This document shows positions 7,114-15,118 of a stretch of DNA of 20,991 nt, piece after piece. Location: contig CAZHST010000048.1 in assembly GCA_964535215.1 (NCBI GenBank), positions 1-20,991 on the forward strand, read 5' to 3'. The notes under the pieces were generated by a model. That model did not search any database. It had not been told where the DNA came from and saw only the letters and a list, made by a program, of their open reading frames with translations. Position numbers and translations under genes: made by a program. Position 1 is the stretch's first letter, and each line of letters begins with the position of its first letter. Source of the DNA: JACQHM01 sp964535215. Its GTDB lineage: Bacteria; Methylomirabilota; Methylomirabilia; Methylomirabilales; JACQHM01.

Positions 7114-8130
7114 ATGCAGAAATGGCAAAGGGTGTTAGCGATCGGTGTTGTCATCTTTGGGTTCATCGTCCCCCGCCCGGTGATGGGCCTGCAGAAGGTC
7201 CGGATCGCGGTAGGCGGGGCGCCTGGGGCGTTGATCTACCTTCCCTTCGACCTCGGGAAGACCCTGGGGTTCTTTGCCGCGGAGGGGATCGAGCCCGAGT
7301 TTCAGTACCTGAAGGGAGGTGCCCAGGCAGCCTCGGCCCTGATCGGCGGCTCGGTGGCCTTCTCGGGAAATGCCCTGGACCACGTTATCAAGGCGAGGCT
7401 CCAGGGGAAGGATTTAACGATGGTCGTCTCCTTCACCCACCTTCCCGGGGTCACGCTGGTGGTGAACGAGAAGTACCGGGGCACCATCAAGAGCCCGAAG
7501 GATCTCAAAGGGCGACCGGTAGGCATCAGCTCCCCGGGCTCGGCGACCCACATGCTCTTAAGCTACATCCTGGTGAAGAACGGGCTGAAGCCCCAGGATG
7601 TGACGGTGGTGGGCGTTGGGACCAATACATTGCCACCGGCCTTAGAGCATGACCAGATCCATGCCGGCCTGGCCATTGATCCGTACGCCACCTCCCTCCT
7701 GAAAGCCGGGAAGGCCTTTGCGCTGCTTGATCTCTCCCTGGAGAAGGATACCAAGGCCCTGTTCAGCGGGTTCTACCAGTTCACCGGGCTCCTCGTCCGG
7801 ACGGAGATGATCCGGCAGAGGCCAGAGCTGATCCAGCGGATGGTAAACGCCCTGGTCAGAGCGAACCGCTGGATCACGACCCATCGCCCGGAGGAGATCG
7901 CCGCAGCCCTGCCAGCCGAAGCGGTCGGAGATAAGCAGACCTACATCGAGTCGTTGAGGCACTCGAAGGCGATCTTCTCCAGAAACGGCTTGGTCACGAA
8001 GGAAGCGGTTTCAAGTGTCCTCCGGGCTTTTGAAGCCTTCGGCGGCATCCCAAAGGGGACGAAACTCTCCCCGGAATCGTTGTACGACATGCGCTTCGTC
8101 AGGAAGGCCCTTCAGCGGGGCGGGTCGTAA
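7114..8130 (+). CDS. ABC transporter substrate-binding protein, NMT1/SsuA-like
   Basis: The 338-residue protein starts at the ATG at 7114, with GAGGG 6 nt upstream. A TTG two codons earlier is less likely. A signal peptide covers about residues 1-25 (MQKWQRVLAIGVVIFGFIVPRPVMG) and no lipobox cysteine is seen. The mature part has the NMT1/THI5-like periplasmic binding fold: KVRIAVGGAPGALIYLPFDLGKTLGFFAAEGIEPE, a GGAQAASALIGGSVAFSG loop, KSPKDLKGRPVGISSPGSATH and a central AGLAIDPYAT region. Family members bind sulfonates, nitrate, pyrimidine thiamine precursors or aromatic acids; the ligand cannot be chosen here. It is the last gene of the importer operon and is convergent with DUF72. Confidence 0.9.
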   Translation: MQKWQRVLAIGVVIFGFIVPRPVMGLQKVRIAVGGAPGALIYLPFDLGKTLGFFAAEGIEPEFQYLKGGAQAASALIGGSVAFSGNALDHVIKARLQGKDLTMVVSFTHLPGVTLVVNEKYRGTIKSPKDLKGRPVGISSPGSATHMLLSYILVKNGLKPQDVTVVGVGTNTLPPALEHDQIHAGLAIDPYATSLLKAGKAFALLDLSLEKDTKALFSGFYQFTGLLVRTEMIRQRPELIQRMVNALVRANRWITTHRPEEIAAALPAEAVGDKQTYIESLRHSKAIFSRNGLVTKEAVSSVLRAFEAFGGIPKGTKLSPESLYDMRFVRKALQRGGS

Positions 8131-8145
8131 CCCAAGGGGAGGGAG

Positions 8146-8916
8146 TTACCCTGTCAAGAGCTGGAGCATCTGCTGGGCGTTGGTGACGGCCTGGCCTTTA
8201 GGGTGATTGTTAAAGAAGACATAACATTTGTCGGTCCCCCTGGCGAGGGCCTGAATCTTGGGGACCCACTCTTGGAGCTCCTCCTGGGAGTAAAGGTAAT
8301 CGTAACGCTCGGAGGGCTCCTTGTGTTCCCACCAGGTTGCCTGGTTTCGCCCATGGAAACGCACATAGCCGACCCGGCTCGTGGCCCTGACGACGGGCGG
8401 CGGGAGGCCCGGGAGCCTCGGCCCGTCCACACAGCAGAAGCCGAGGTCATGCTGCTCCAAGAACCTGAAAACCTCTTCCCGGATCCAGCTCCGGTGACGA
8501 AACTCAACGACAAGGGGGATGGAGGCGAAGCCCTCTCTTAAGCGGAGGAGGTGTTCTTTGTTCACCGGGAGGTTTTTGAAGGAGTAGGGGAACTGGAGGA
8601 GGACACAGCCGAGGGCCGAGGCGTCCTCAAGGGGTCTCAAGGCCTCCCGGAAAGGGGGGAGAGCCTCTTCCCACCGTTCCCGGGCATGGGTCAGATCCCG
8701 ATTGGCCTTGACGGCAAACTCGATCCGGCCTTCCGCCTTCCGGGCAATGGCCTCCATCGTCTTGGGTTCGGGGATCCGGTAGAAGGGGGCGTTCAGCTCA
8801 ACGGCATCGAAGGACCGGGCGTAAAACTCCAGCATCCTGGAGGCGGGGAGATCTTCCGGGTAGAAAGGGCCTCTCCAATCCTGATAGCTATAGCCGCTGG
8901 TCCCGACCTTGATCAT
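8146..8916 (-). CDS. DUF72 family (YecE-like) protein
   Basis: A 256-residue protein starting MIKVGTSGYSYQDWRGPFYP, the signature N-terminus of DUF72. Other family marks are FDAVELNAPFYRIPEPKT, the FAVKANRDLTHAR region, LLQFPYSFK, VVEFRHRSW, the WWEHKEPSERYDYLYSQEEL segment and a terminal YVFFNNHPKGQAVTNAQ. DUF72 proteins are predicted TIM barrels of unknown biochemical role. I chose the ATG at 8916 over the TTG one codon upstream. The gene begins 29 nt after the deacetylase-like gene and is probably the last gene of that operon. Confidence 0.9.
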   Translation of the reverse strand: MIKVGTSGYSYQDWRGPFYPEDLPASRMLEFYARSFDAVELNAPFYRIPEPKTMEAIARKAEGRIEFAVKANRDLTHARERWEEALPPFREALRPLEDASALGCVLLQFPYSFKNLPVNKEHLLRLREGFASIPLVVEFRHRSWIREEVFRFLEQHDLGFCCVDGPRLPGLPPPVVRATSRVGYVRFHGRNQATWWEHKEPSERYDYLYSQEELQEWVPKIQALARGTDKCYVFFNNHPKGQAVTNAQQMLQLLTG

Positions 8917-8945
8917 CAATGCACGCCCCTATGACCGTGAGGCGT

Positions 8946-10094
8946 TTAGAGGCCGTGGAAGGGGAACACGAGGGCCCTCAAGCGGGCAACCTGATCTTGG
9001 ACGTACCGAAAGGCCCTGGCCTTTTCCGGTCCGTGGAGGACAAAGGGGGGATCGAAAAACCTCTCCCCTGAGGGGATCCCCTGCGCCTTCAACAGCTTTT
9101 GAAAATCCCTGGGAAGCTCCTCCAGGAGCTTTCCCTCTTGGTCGTTCAAGATCGCCCAGGCGAGGGCCCAGGCCCTCGGGACGTTGAAGAGATCATACCC
9201 ACCCCCCCCCAGGGCGATCATGCGGGGTACCAAGGTTTTCAGACGCTTGATCGCCTCGGCAAAGCCGTTCAGGGTGTAATTTAAATGGGTCAGGGGATCG
9301 GTCCGGTGACCATCAATGCCGAGCTGGGCGACCAGGACATCCGGATGGAAGGCCTTAAGCAGCGGTGGGACCACCTCCTGGAAGGCCCAGAGCAAGATCT
9401 CGTCATCGCTTCCCGGGAAGAGGGGGACGTTCACGGAAAACCCTTTCCCGTGGCCTTCCCCGATCTCCTCCACAAAGCCGGTCCCCGGGAAGAGGTAGTC
9501 GCCGCTCTCGTGGAAGGAAATGGTCAGGACCTGATTCGTGTGGTAGAAGATGGCTTGGACCCCATCGCCGTGGTGGGCATCGAGATCCACATAGGCGATC
9601 CGCTTCCCTTCCTTAGCCAGGTGGGCGATGGCCAAGGCGGGATCGTTCAGGTAGCAAAAGCCGGCCGCCCGGGCAGGGAAGGCATGGTGGAGGCCACCAG
9701 CGATGTTAAAGGCTCGATCCACCTTCCCCTGATCAATCAACCGGGCGGCCTGGAGAGAGGCCCCGGCGACCAGTGCAGAGAAGGTGTAGACACCCTGAAA
9801 GACAGGGTTGTCCCCGCTGCCCAGACCATACCGATAGGCCCCATTGGGGAGATGCCCTCCATCGGCAGCCTTCAAGGCCTCAAGGTAGTCCTCCCGGTGG
9901 ATGGCAAGAAGCTCCTCCTCCGTCGCAGGCTCCGGCTCGACCAGGGCGATCCCCTGCCCGGAGAGGAGGGAGAGGTGGGAGATCAATTCAAAGGTCAGCT
10001 TTAACCGGAGGTTCTTTAAAGGGTGGGAAACGCCGTAATCGAAGTCCTGGTAACGATCGGTGTAGAGAAACGCGGTCAGCACCGGTCCTGACAT
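8946..10094 (-). CDS. Histone deacetylase family protein, AcuC-like
   Basis: The 382-residue protein has the arginase/deacetylase fold with all expected active-site residues. These are the charge-relay pair H136-H137 in GGLHHAFPARAAGFCYLND, zinc ligands D172 and H174 in YVDLDAHHGDGVQ, the third ligand D261 in QLGIDGHRTDPL, and the transition-state Tyr300 in GGGGYD. Bacterial AcuC proteins deacetylate lysines, for example on acetyl-CoA synthetase, or act on small acetylated substrates. The N-terminus (FLYTDRYQDFDYGVSHPLKNLR) is AcuC-like. It follows moaC by 25 nt and precedes DUF72 by 29 nt. The target is not known; no acetyl-CoA synthetase or acetyltransferase is in the window. Confidence 0.92.
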   Translation of the reverse strand: MSGPVLTAFLYTDRYQDFDYGVSHPLKNLRLKLTFELISHLSLLSGQGIALVEPEPATEEELLAIHREDYLEALKAADGGHLPNGAYRYGLGSGDNPVFQGVYTFSALVAGASLQAARLIDQGKVDRAFNIAGGLHHAFPARAAGFCYLNDPALAIAHLAKEGKRIAYVDLDAHHGDGVQAIFYHTNQVLTISFHESGDYLFPGTGFVEEIGEGHGKGFSVNVPLFPGSDDEILLWAFQEVVPPLLKAFHPDVLVAQLGIDGHRTDPLTHLNYTLNGFAEAIKRLKTLVPRMIALGGGGYDLFNVPRAWALAWAILNDQEGKLLEELPRDFQKLLKAQGIPSGERFFDPPFVLHGPEKARAFRYVQDQVARLRALVFPFHGL

Positions 10095-10119
10095 CGGAGG
10101 CCCTTAAGCCCCTTGATGG

Positions 10120-10623
10120 TCAGCGGACATCCATGAAAGGTGAGGGGTCTTCGCCGGGCCGCTTGAAGCTTCCGCTCTTTCCCCCTTCCTTGGCCACGAG
10201 GCGGATCCTCTCAATCACCATCTCCTTATCCACCGCTTTGCACATGTCGTAGATGGTAAGGGCTGCGACGGCCACCGCCGTTAAGGCCTCCATCTCGGCC
10301 CCTGTCTTCCCGGTAGTCGTCACCCTCGCCTCGATCTCGATGGCGGCATCAAGGGGCTTGAAGTGAATCCCTACCGAGGAAAGGAGAAGGGGATGGCAGA
10401 GGGGGATCAGGTCCGGCACCCTCTTGGCGGCCATGATCCCGGCGATCCTGGCCGCGGCCAACACATCACCCTTTGGAACCCCTCCTTCCTGGATCAGTTT
10501 CAACGTCTCGGGCTTAAGGAGGATGGCCCCGCGGGCAATCGCCTCCCGCCTCGTCTCCGCCTTCCCCCCGATATCCACCATCCGGGCCTGGCCAAGGGCA
10601 TCCAGATGGGTGAGCTCCTTCAT
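10120..10623 (-). CDS. moaC: Cyclic pyranopterin monophosphate synthase MoaC
   Basis: This 167-residue protein catalyses the second step of molybdenum/tungsten cofactor synthesis, turning the MoaA product 3',8-cyclo-GTP into cyclic pyranopterin monophosphate. Family signatures are the N-terminal LTHLDALGQARMVDIGGKAETRREA, K51 in GVPKGDVLAAARIAGIMAAK, H77 in IPLCHPL, and KTGAEMEALTAVAVAALTIYDMCKAVDK with E112, D126 and K129. Length and catalytic residues are normal. It overlaps the DUF465 gene by ATGA (10620-10623). Its product would serve the pterin cofactor of the two AORs in this window; moaA and moaE are not present here. Confidence 0.96.
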   Translation of the reverse strand: MKELTHLDALGQARMVDIGGKAETRREAIARGAILLKPETLKLIQEGGVPKGDVLAAARIAGIMAAKRVPDLIPLCHPLLLSSVGIHFKPLDAAIEIEARVTTTGKTGAEMEALTAVAVAALTIYDMCKAVDKEMVIERIRLVAKEGGKSGSFKRPGEDPSPFMDVR

Positions 10624-10880
10624 GTCTTGGCTGCTATCTCGTCATCCTTTGGGGTAATCTGCTCTCGGTACTGCCGCATGATGGCGTACATCTCATCCTT
10701 GATCTTCAGCTTCAGCTTCTGCAACTCTTTCCGCTTCCTCTCCTGCTCACTGGTAAGATAGTAGATCCGATCATACTCGCTGATCTTCAGGTCATATTCC
10801 CGATGTTTCTCCGCCAGGCGCCTGAATTCAGGATTTTCCTCCTTCAGGCGCCTGAAGAGTTCCGCCTCCGTCTCGCCCAT
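10620..10880 (-). CDS. DUF465 (YdcH-like) small coiled-coil protein
   Basis: This 86-residue, highly charged, all-helical protein fits DUF465. The sequence LKEENPEFRRLAEKHREYDLKISEY is followed by a YYLTSEQERKRKELQKLKLKIKDEM segment, the family's usual two-helix hairpin joined at a (P/Y)YLT turn. No enzymatic residues are evident and the role is unknown; such proteins are common in proteobacteria-like lineages. The start is well supported by AGGAGG 6 nt before the ATG. It is the first gene of the DUF465-moaC-deacetylase-DUF72 operon and overlaps moaC by 4 nt. Confidence 0.88.
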   Translation of the reverse strand: MGETEAELFRRLKEENPEFRRLAEKHREYDLKISEYDRIYYLTSEQERKRKELQKLKLKIKDEMYAIMRQYREQITPKDDEIAAKT

Positions 10881-11013
10881 CTTTAACCTCCTTTCGACAG
10901 CTCCAGGGGATTGGAACGACTAGGGAACTAGGTGAGGGGACAGGGATATGACGGACAGGAAAGGGATAGACATAACTTTTAGCCATCATTCTCAGAACCG
11001 GCATGGCAAGATT

Positions 11014-11042
11014 AAGTTATCGAAGAAGCGGTAGGAAGTCAA
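11014..11042 (-). promoter_or_regulatory. Candidate promoter of the DUF465-moaC operon
   Basis: TTGACT (11037-11042, minus strand) and TAACTT (11014-11019) are 17 bp apart in the only non-coding gap upstream of this operon (10881-11099). The -10 matches consensus at only 3 of 6 positions. Nothing else definable is seen in the gap. Confidence 0.35.
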
Positions 11043-11099
11043 GGGGAAAATGGGCTCGAGGGCCACGGGCAGGAGGAAGGGAGAGGTAGGGGCGAACGA

Positions 11100-12227
11100 T
11101 CAGTCCAGCTCGAGCCGCTTCGGATAGCGGGTCAGGTTCCGGCAGCCGGCCTCCTCGACGACGACCATGTCCTCGATCCTGATGCCGCCGACCCCCGGGT
11201 AGTAGAGCCCCGGCTCCACGGTGACAACGTTCCCCTTTTTGAGGACGGAGCCCTTGAGGCTGATCCGGGGAGGCTCATGGATCTCCAGGCCGACCCCATG
11301 CCCTGTCCCATGGAAAAACCCCTGCATCCTCCCCTGCTCCTGCTTTGTCTCGAAGCCAGCCTTCTCCAGGACGGTCGCGACCTCTTTGTGGATGGTCCGT
11401 CCATCAGCCCCGTCCCGGATCAGGGCAATCCCCTTCTCCTGGGCTGCCAAGACCGCTTCATACATCCGCTTTAAGGGATCAGGGGCCTTCCCCTTGACGA
11501 CGGTCCGGGTCATGTCGGCGAAGTAGCCCGTTTTGGCCGAGCGGGGGAAGAGGTCCAGGACAATGGCCTGGTTCGGCCTCAGGGGCCCGGAACCGATGGT
11601 ATGGGGATTGACCGCATCCTCCCCACCGGCGACGATGGTCCGGGAGGCGACGCACTCCCCTTCGAGAAAGATCCGGTGGATCGCCTGGCGCACCCGCTCG
11701 GAGGTCAGCACCTCGCCCTCGTAATAGAGGAGGCCGTCGTGGACATCGCTTTCCTGGATCATCCGGATAGCCTCGTCACACCCCCGCTCGATCCAACGCT
11801 GGGTCTCCTCGATGGCGGCGATCTCCTCCCCGGTCTTGACCAGCCGCTCCTCAAAAAACGGGGGCCGCTTAAAGGAAAGCTGGAACCCCCGCTCCCTTAA
11901 AGGATCGGCATACTGGAGGCCAAAGTTCCCCGGCACCAGGAGACGCCTCGCCCCCACTTCCTGGAGCAGCTCGGCCAGGATGTCCACCAGGGAGGGTTCA
12001 CTTACCTCCTTTTGCTTGAGTCGTTCCTCGTAGTCACTCAGGCGGAGGACCTGATCAACCCTGGCCTCGACCTTGGCCCGGTCCAGCTCCAGATCCGTCG
12101 TTGCCAGAAGCCTCGCCTCCCTCGTCTGAACGAAGATGAAGGGATCGGGGGCCCAGAACCTGGTGGCGTAGTAGAGGTCGGCGTTCTGCTCGCTGGCGTC
12201 AACGATGACGATGGCGTCGTATTCCAT
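11100..12227 (-). CDS. M24 family metallopeptidase (Xaa-Pro aminopeptidase/prolidase-like)
   Basis: The 375-residue protein has an N-terminal creatinase-like domain (about 1-135) and a C-terminal pita-bread domain. All five dinuclear metal ligands are visible: D225 and D238 (VLDLFPRSAKTGYFADMTRT), H310 (HGTGHGVGLEIHEPP), E338 (VTVEPGLYYP) and E352 (GIRIEDMVVV). It should release N-terminal residues before proline or cleave Xaa-Pro dipeptides, in the cytoplasm. The exact choice between PepP and PepQ is open. It starts 1 nt after the aldehyde dehydrogenase stop and ends the HIT-ALDH-M24 operon. Confidence 0.93.
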   Translation of the reverse strand: MEYDAIVIVDASEQNADLYYATRFWAPDPFIFVQTREARLLATTDLELDRAKVEARVDQVLRLSDYEERLKQKEVSEPSLVDILAELLQEVGARRLLVPGNFGLQYADPLRERGFQLSFKRPPFFEERLVKTGEEIAAIEETQRWIERGCDEAIRMIQESDVHDGLLYYEGEVLTSERVRQAIHRIFLEGECVASRTIVAGGEDAVNPHTIGSGPLRPNQAIVLDLFPRSAKTGYFADMTRTVVKGKAPDPLKRMYEAVLAAQEKGIALIRDGADGRTIHKEVATVLEKAGFETKQEQGRMQGFFHGTGHGVGLEIHEPPRISLKGSVLKKGNVVTVEPGLYYPGVGGIRIEDMVVVEEAGCRNLTRYPKRLELD

Positions 12228-12228
12228 A

Positions 12229-13719
12229 TCAGCGCATCACGAAGGGATCACCGATGGGGCCCCCCGTCTCCACCCAGACGCTTTTGAGCTGAGTGTACTC
12301 CCTTAGGACCTCGAAGCCGTTCTCCCTCCCGATGCCGCTCTCCTTGTAGCCTCCAAAGGGGGAGGAGAAGGCCAGGGTCCGGTAGGTATTGATCCAGACG
12401 GTCCCGGCCTGAAGCTCCCGAGCCATCCGGTGGGCCCGCTTCACATCCTGGGTCCAGATCCCCGCCGCCAAGCCATACCGGACATCGTTGGCCATCCGGA
12501 TCACCTCCTCCTCGGTCCTGAAACGGATGACCGCAACCACAGGGCCGAAGATCTCCTCCTGGGCGATCCGCATGTGGTTATCCACGTCCACAAAGATCGT
12601 CGGTTTGACGAAGTAGCCTTTTTTCAACTCAGGGTCCGTGGGCGGTTCACCCCCGTAGAGGAGCTTGGCCCCCTCTTTCTTTCCGATCTCAACATACGTG
12701 AGGACCTTCTCCCACTGCTCCTTGAAGGCGATGGGCCCCATCTCGGTCTCCCAGCTCAAGGGGTTCCCCATCCTGATCGTCCTCGCCCGGGCGACCAGCT
12801 TATCGACGAACCGGTCATGGATGGATTCATGGAGGAAGAGGCGGGAGCCGGCGATGCAGGTCTGGCCCGTCGCGGCAAAGATCCCGGCCATGGCCCCGTT
12901 CACAGCGCTGTCGAGATCGGCATCCTCGAAGACGATGTTCGGGGATTTGCCGCCGAGCTCCAGGGTGACCCGGGCCAGGTGATCAGCCGCCGCTTTGGCC
13001 ACCAGCTTCCCGGTCTCACAGCCGCCGGTGAAGGCAATCTTCCCGACCAGCCGATGCTTTGTCAAGGCTGCCCCGGCCTTCTCCCCAAAACCGGTCACAA
13101 CGTTCACCACCCCCGGTGGAAACCCTGCCTCCTCGACAAGCTGGATGAACTCTAGAGCGGAGACGGAGGTGATCTCCGACGGCTTGATGACAACGGTGTT
13201 TCCGGCAGCCAGGGCAGGGGCCAGCTTGATGGAGGTGAGGTACAGGGGCGAGTTCCAGGGGACAATGGCCCCCACCACCCCGATCGGCTCCCTGAGCGTG
13301 TAGTTCAAGATGGTCGGCTTATCCGTTGGAATTACCTCGCCGTGGATCTTGTCGGCCCATCCGGCGAAGTAGTAGTAGCAGTTGGGGATCGCCTTGAGCT
13401 GGAAGGTCGTCTCCCGGATGATCTTGCCATTGTCCGTCGTCTCGATCTCGGCCAGCCGCTCCGCATGCCGGGCAATCAAATCCCCTAGGCGCCGGAGGAG
13501 CTGACCCCGCTGGCTCCCCGTCAGGCTCTTCCACTCTTTGGCTTCAAAGGCCTCATGGGCAGCCCGGACGGCCCGATCAATGTCCCCTTCCCTTCCCTCG
13601 GCCACCAGGGCCCAAGCCTCGCCCGTGTAAGGGTTGACGGTCTCGAAGTACTCCCCCGAAGATGGCTCCTCCCATTTGCCGTTGATGTAGAGTTTGTAGC
13701 GCTTCAGCTCCTTGACCAT
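12229..13719 (-). CDS. NAD(P)-dependent aldehyde dehydrogenase
   Basis: At 496 residues this has the normal ALDH superfamily length. Catalytic residues are N156 (VPWNSPL), K179 (KPSE), E254 (LELGGKSPNIVF) and the nucleophile C288 (GQTCIAGSR). Cofactor loop TGGCETGK (231-238) stands where most relatives have TGSTxxG. QEEIFGPVVAV and the C-terminal FGGYKESGIGRENG are also present. It oxidises an aldehyde to the acid with NAD(P)+; the preferred aldehyde is not evident, but the general character is of betaine/hydroxymuconic-semialdehyde-type ALDHs. AGGAGG precedes the ATG. The operon partners (HIT hydrolase, M24 peptidase) give no pathway clue. The window therefore has both NAD- and ferredoxin-linked aldehyde oxidation. 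Confidence 0.95.
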   Translation of the reverse strand: MVKELKRYKLYINGKWEEPSSGEYFETVNPYTGEAWALVAEGREGDIDRAVRAAHEAFEAKEWKSLTGSQRGQLLRRLGDLIARHAERLAEIETTDNGKIIRETTFQLKAIPNCYYYFAGWADKIHGEVIPTDKPTILNYTLREPIGVVGAIVPWNSPLYLTSIKLAPALAAGNTVVIKPSEITSVSALEFIQLVEEAGFPPGVVNVVTGFGEKAGAALTKHRLVGKIAFTGGCETGKLVAKAAADHLARVTLELGGKSPNIVFEDADLDSAVNGAMAGIFAATGQTCIAGSRLFLHESIHDRFVDKLVARARTIRMGNPLSWETEMGPIAFKEQWEKVLTYVEIGKKEGAKLLYGGEPPTDPELKKGYFVKPTIFVDVDNHMRIAQEEIFGPVVAVIRFRTEEEVIRMANDVRYGLAAGIWTQDVKRAHRMARELQAGTVWINTYRTLAFSSPFGGYKESGIGRENGFEVLREYTQLKSVWVETGGPIGDPFVMR

Positions 13720-13735
13720 TAGGCACCTCCTCAGG

Positions 13736-14164
13736 CTATGAAGTTGATGGCATCTCCGCCCTGATCTTCTCGGTCACCTCGGCTAAAGAGGGTCCCTTTG
13801 CCCCCGTCCAGACGATCCGCTGGACCCCGCTCCCACCGTCGCCTCGGAAGCGGGGGAGGATGTGGACGTGGGCATGGGGAACGACTTGGCCGGCGGCCTG
13901 CCCATCGTTAATGCCCAGGTTGAACCCGTCCGCTTTCATGGCCCGCTGGACGACCTTCGCGAGCTCCACGATCGCCTGGAAATAGCTCCCCACTTCCTCC
14001 TTAGGGAACTCCGTCAGGGAACGGTAATGCGTTTTGGGGATGACAAGGGTATGACCCGGGGTACAGGGGTAGGCGTCCAGAAAAGCGAGGACCCGATCCC
14101 CCTCAAAGAGGATATGGGCCGGCCGCTCGCCTCGGACGATCTGGCAGAAGATGCAAGCTTCCAT
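13736..14164 (-). CDS. HIT family nucleotide hydrolase/transferase
   Basis: A 142-residue histidine-triad protein. The triad VVPHAHVHILPR has H97, H99 and H101; the N-terminus CIFCQIVRGERPAHILFEGDRVLAFLD is typical of the HIT/HinT branch, with C4 and C7 as half of a zinc site found in some members. Such proteins hydrolyse nucleoside phosphoramidates or acyl-adenylates. The protein is slightly longer than HinT because of a C-terminal stretch after the triad. It is the first gene of the operon and is preceded by a good promoter; AAGGA lies very close to the ATG. ALDH follows after 16 nt. Confidence 0.93.
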   Translation of the reverse strand: MEACIFCQIVRGERPAHILFEGDRVLAFLDAYPCTPGHTLVIPKTHYRSLTEFPKEEVGSYFQAIVELAKVVQRAMKADGFNLGINDGQAAGQVVPHAHVHILPRFRGDGGSGVQRIVWTGAKGPSLAEVTEKIRAEMPSTS

Positions 14165-14220
14165 CTTCCTTGACCTTGCTAGGGAGAAAGAGAAGCCACC
14201 ACAACCCTTCAGAAGGTGCC

Positions 14221-14249
14221 ATTATACTCCGAAATTTCCGGCAAATCAA
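14221..14249 (-). promoter_or_regulatory. Strong sigma70-type promoter of the HIT-ALDH-M24 operon
   Basis: On the minus strand TTGATT (14244-14249) and a perfect TATAAT (14221-14226) are separated by exactly 17 bp. This is the best promoter match in the window. It predicts a start near 14214 and a leader of about 50 nt before the HIT ATG. Confidence 0.7.
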
Positions 14250-14251
14250 CA

Positions 14252-14266
14252 GCCCCGAGGCGGGGC
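14252..14266 (-). terminator. GC hairpin after nadX
   Basis: GCCCCG (14252-14257) and CGGGGC (14261-14266) form a perfect 6-bp stem with a 3-nt loop, about 36 nt past the nadX stop. On the minus strand it is followed by TGTTGATTTG, only weakly T-rich and overlapping the next -35. It is probably the end of the nad operon. Confidence 0.45.
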
Positions 14267-14302
14267 CAGTCCACTCTTGGTGGGGAGGAATCGGAGGGCT
14301 CT

Positions 14303-15118
14303 TCAGGGGCCGATCCGGAGGGAGCGGGCAAGCCCGTCAAGGGTCGCCAGGGTGGAGAGAGCGGCCAGCTTGGACGTTTTCGGATTCTCCTCGGAGGGGA
14401 CATTCTCCACAAAAACCTGGAGGCGTCCGAATTCCCCCTCCACGGTGATCTCGTGAACATTCCGGGACCCACCCGGAACCGCCACGACCTTGACCCGGGT
14501 CTTCTCGGCCCCGATCCCGGCCAGACTCAAAGCGGCGGCGACATTGGCCGTGGTAGGAAAAGCCTGGCAGGCCTCCCGGGCCGGGCCCTCGAAGATGATC
14601 GTCTCCTCTCCCAGGGTCTCCAGATCAATCATCTTCTCAACGACGTATCTGGCCCCTTTCAAGGCGTGGACGGGCTTTCGACTCACCAGGGTAACCGACC
14701 AGACCTCGCCCATGGCGGCGGCTTTCAGGCCGTCCAGGCCGGCGATGGCCCCCGAGGGGACAAGGATCCGGCACCCCTTCTCCTCGGCCAGCCGGAGCCA
14801 CTCCTCATGCTTAAGGAGCCCCCCGACGCTCAAGACCAGGAGATCCCTTTTCACCTCGAGGATTCTTGGGACAATCTCCTCAAGGGCCTCCTGACTGGCC
14901 GCCTCGATGACCAGATCCGACTGAACGATCAACTCGTCCAAGGGAAGGATCGCCGGCCGATGGGTGAGGGTGGAGGCGAAGGCCTGGGCCTTGACCAAGT
15001 CTTTGTCGGTGATGGCGACAAGGACCGCGGCAACTTTCCTCCGGTCGAGGGCTTTGGCAATGGTCTGACCGATAGCCCCGACCCCGACGATCCCAACCTT
15101 TAAAGGCTCCCCCTTCAC
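14303..15118 (-). CDS. nadX: L-aspartate dehydrogenase (NadX)
   Basis: The 271-residue protein makes iminoaspartate from aspartate with NAD(P)+, feeding quinolinate synthase without needing oxygen or fumarate. Features are the Rossmann motif GIVGVGAIGQTIAKAL (about 9-24), VLSVGGLL, the substrate-site SGAIAGLDGLKAA (122-134), FPTTANVAAALSLAG (187-201) and NVHEI with H222, all characteristic of the aspartate dehydrogenase family. It starts with GTG, overlapping the nadA stop as GTGA, so it is translationally coupled to nadA. No nadB is visible, consistent with NadX replacing it. Confidence 0.93.
   Translation of the reverse strand: MKGEPLKVGIVGVGAIGQTIAKALDRRKVAAVLVAITDKDLVKAQAFASTLTHRPAILPLDELIVQSDLVIEAASQEALEEIVPRILEVKRDLLVLSVGGLLKHEEWLRLAEEKGCRILVPSGAIAGLDGLKAAAMGEVWSVTLVSRKPVHALKGARYVVEKMIDLETLGEETIIFEGPAREACQAFPTTANVAAALSLAGIGAEKTRVKVVAVPGGSRNVHEITVEGEFGRLQVFVENVPSEENPKTSKLAALSTLATLDGLARSLRIGP

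Noticed and set aside
8125..8152. Possible bidirectional terminator GTAAC...GTTAC between the binding-protein and DUF72 genes
   Set aside because: The stem is only 5 bp with a 13-nt loop and no T-run; too weak to annotate.
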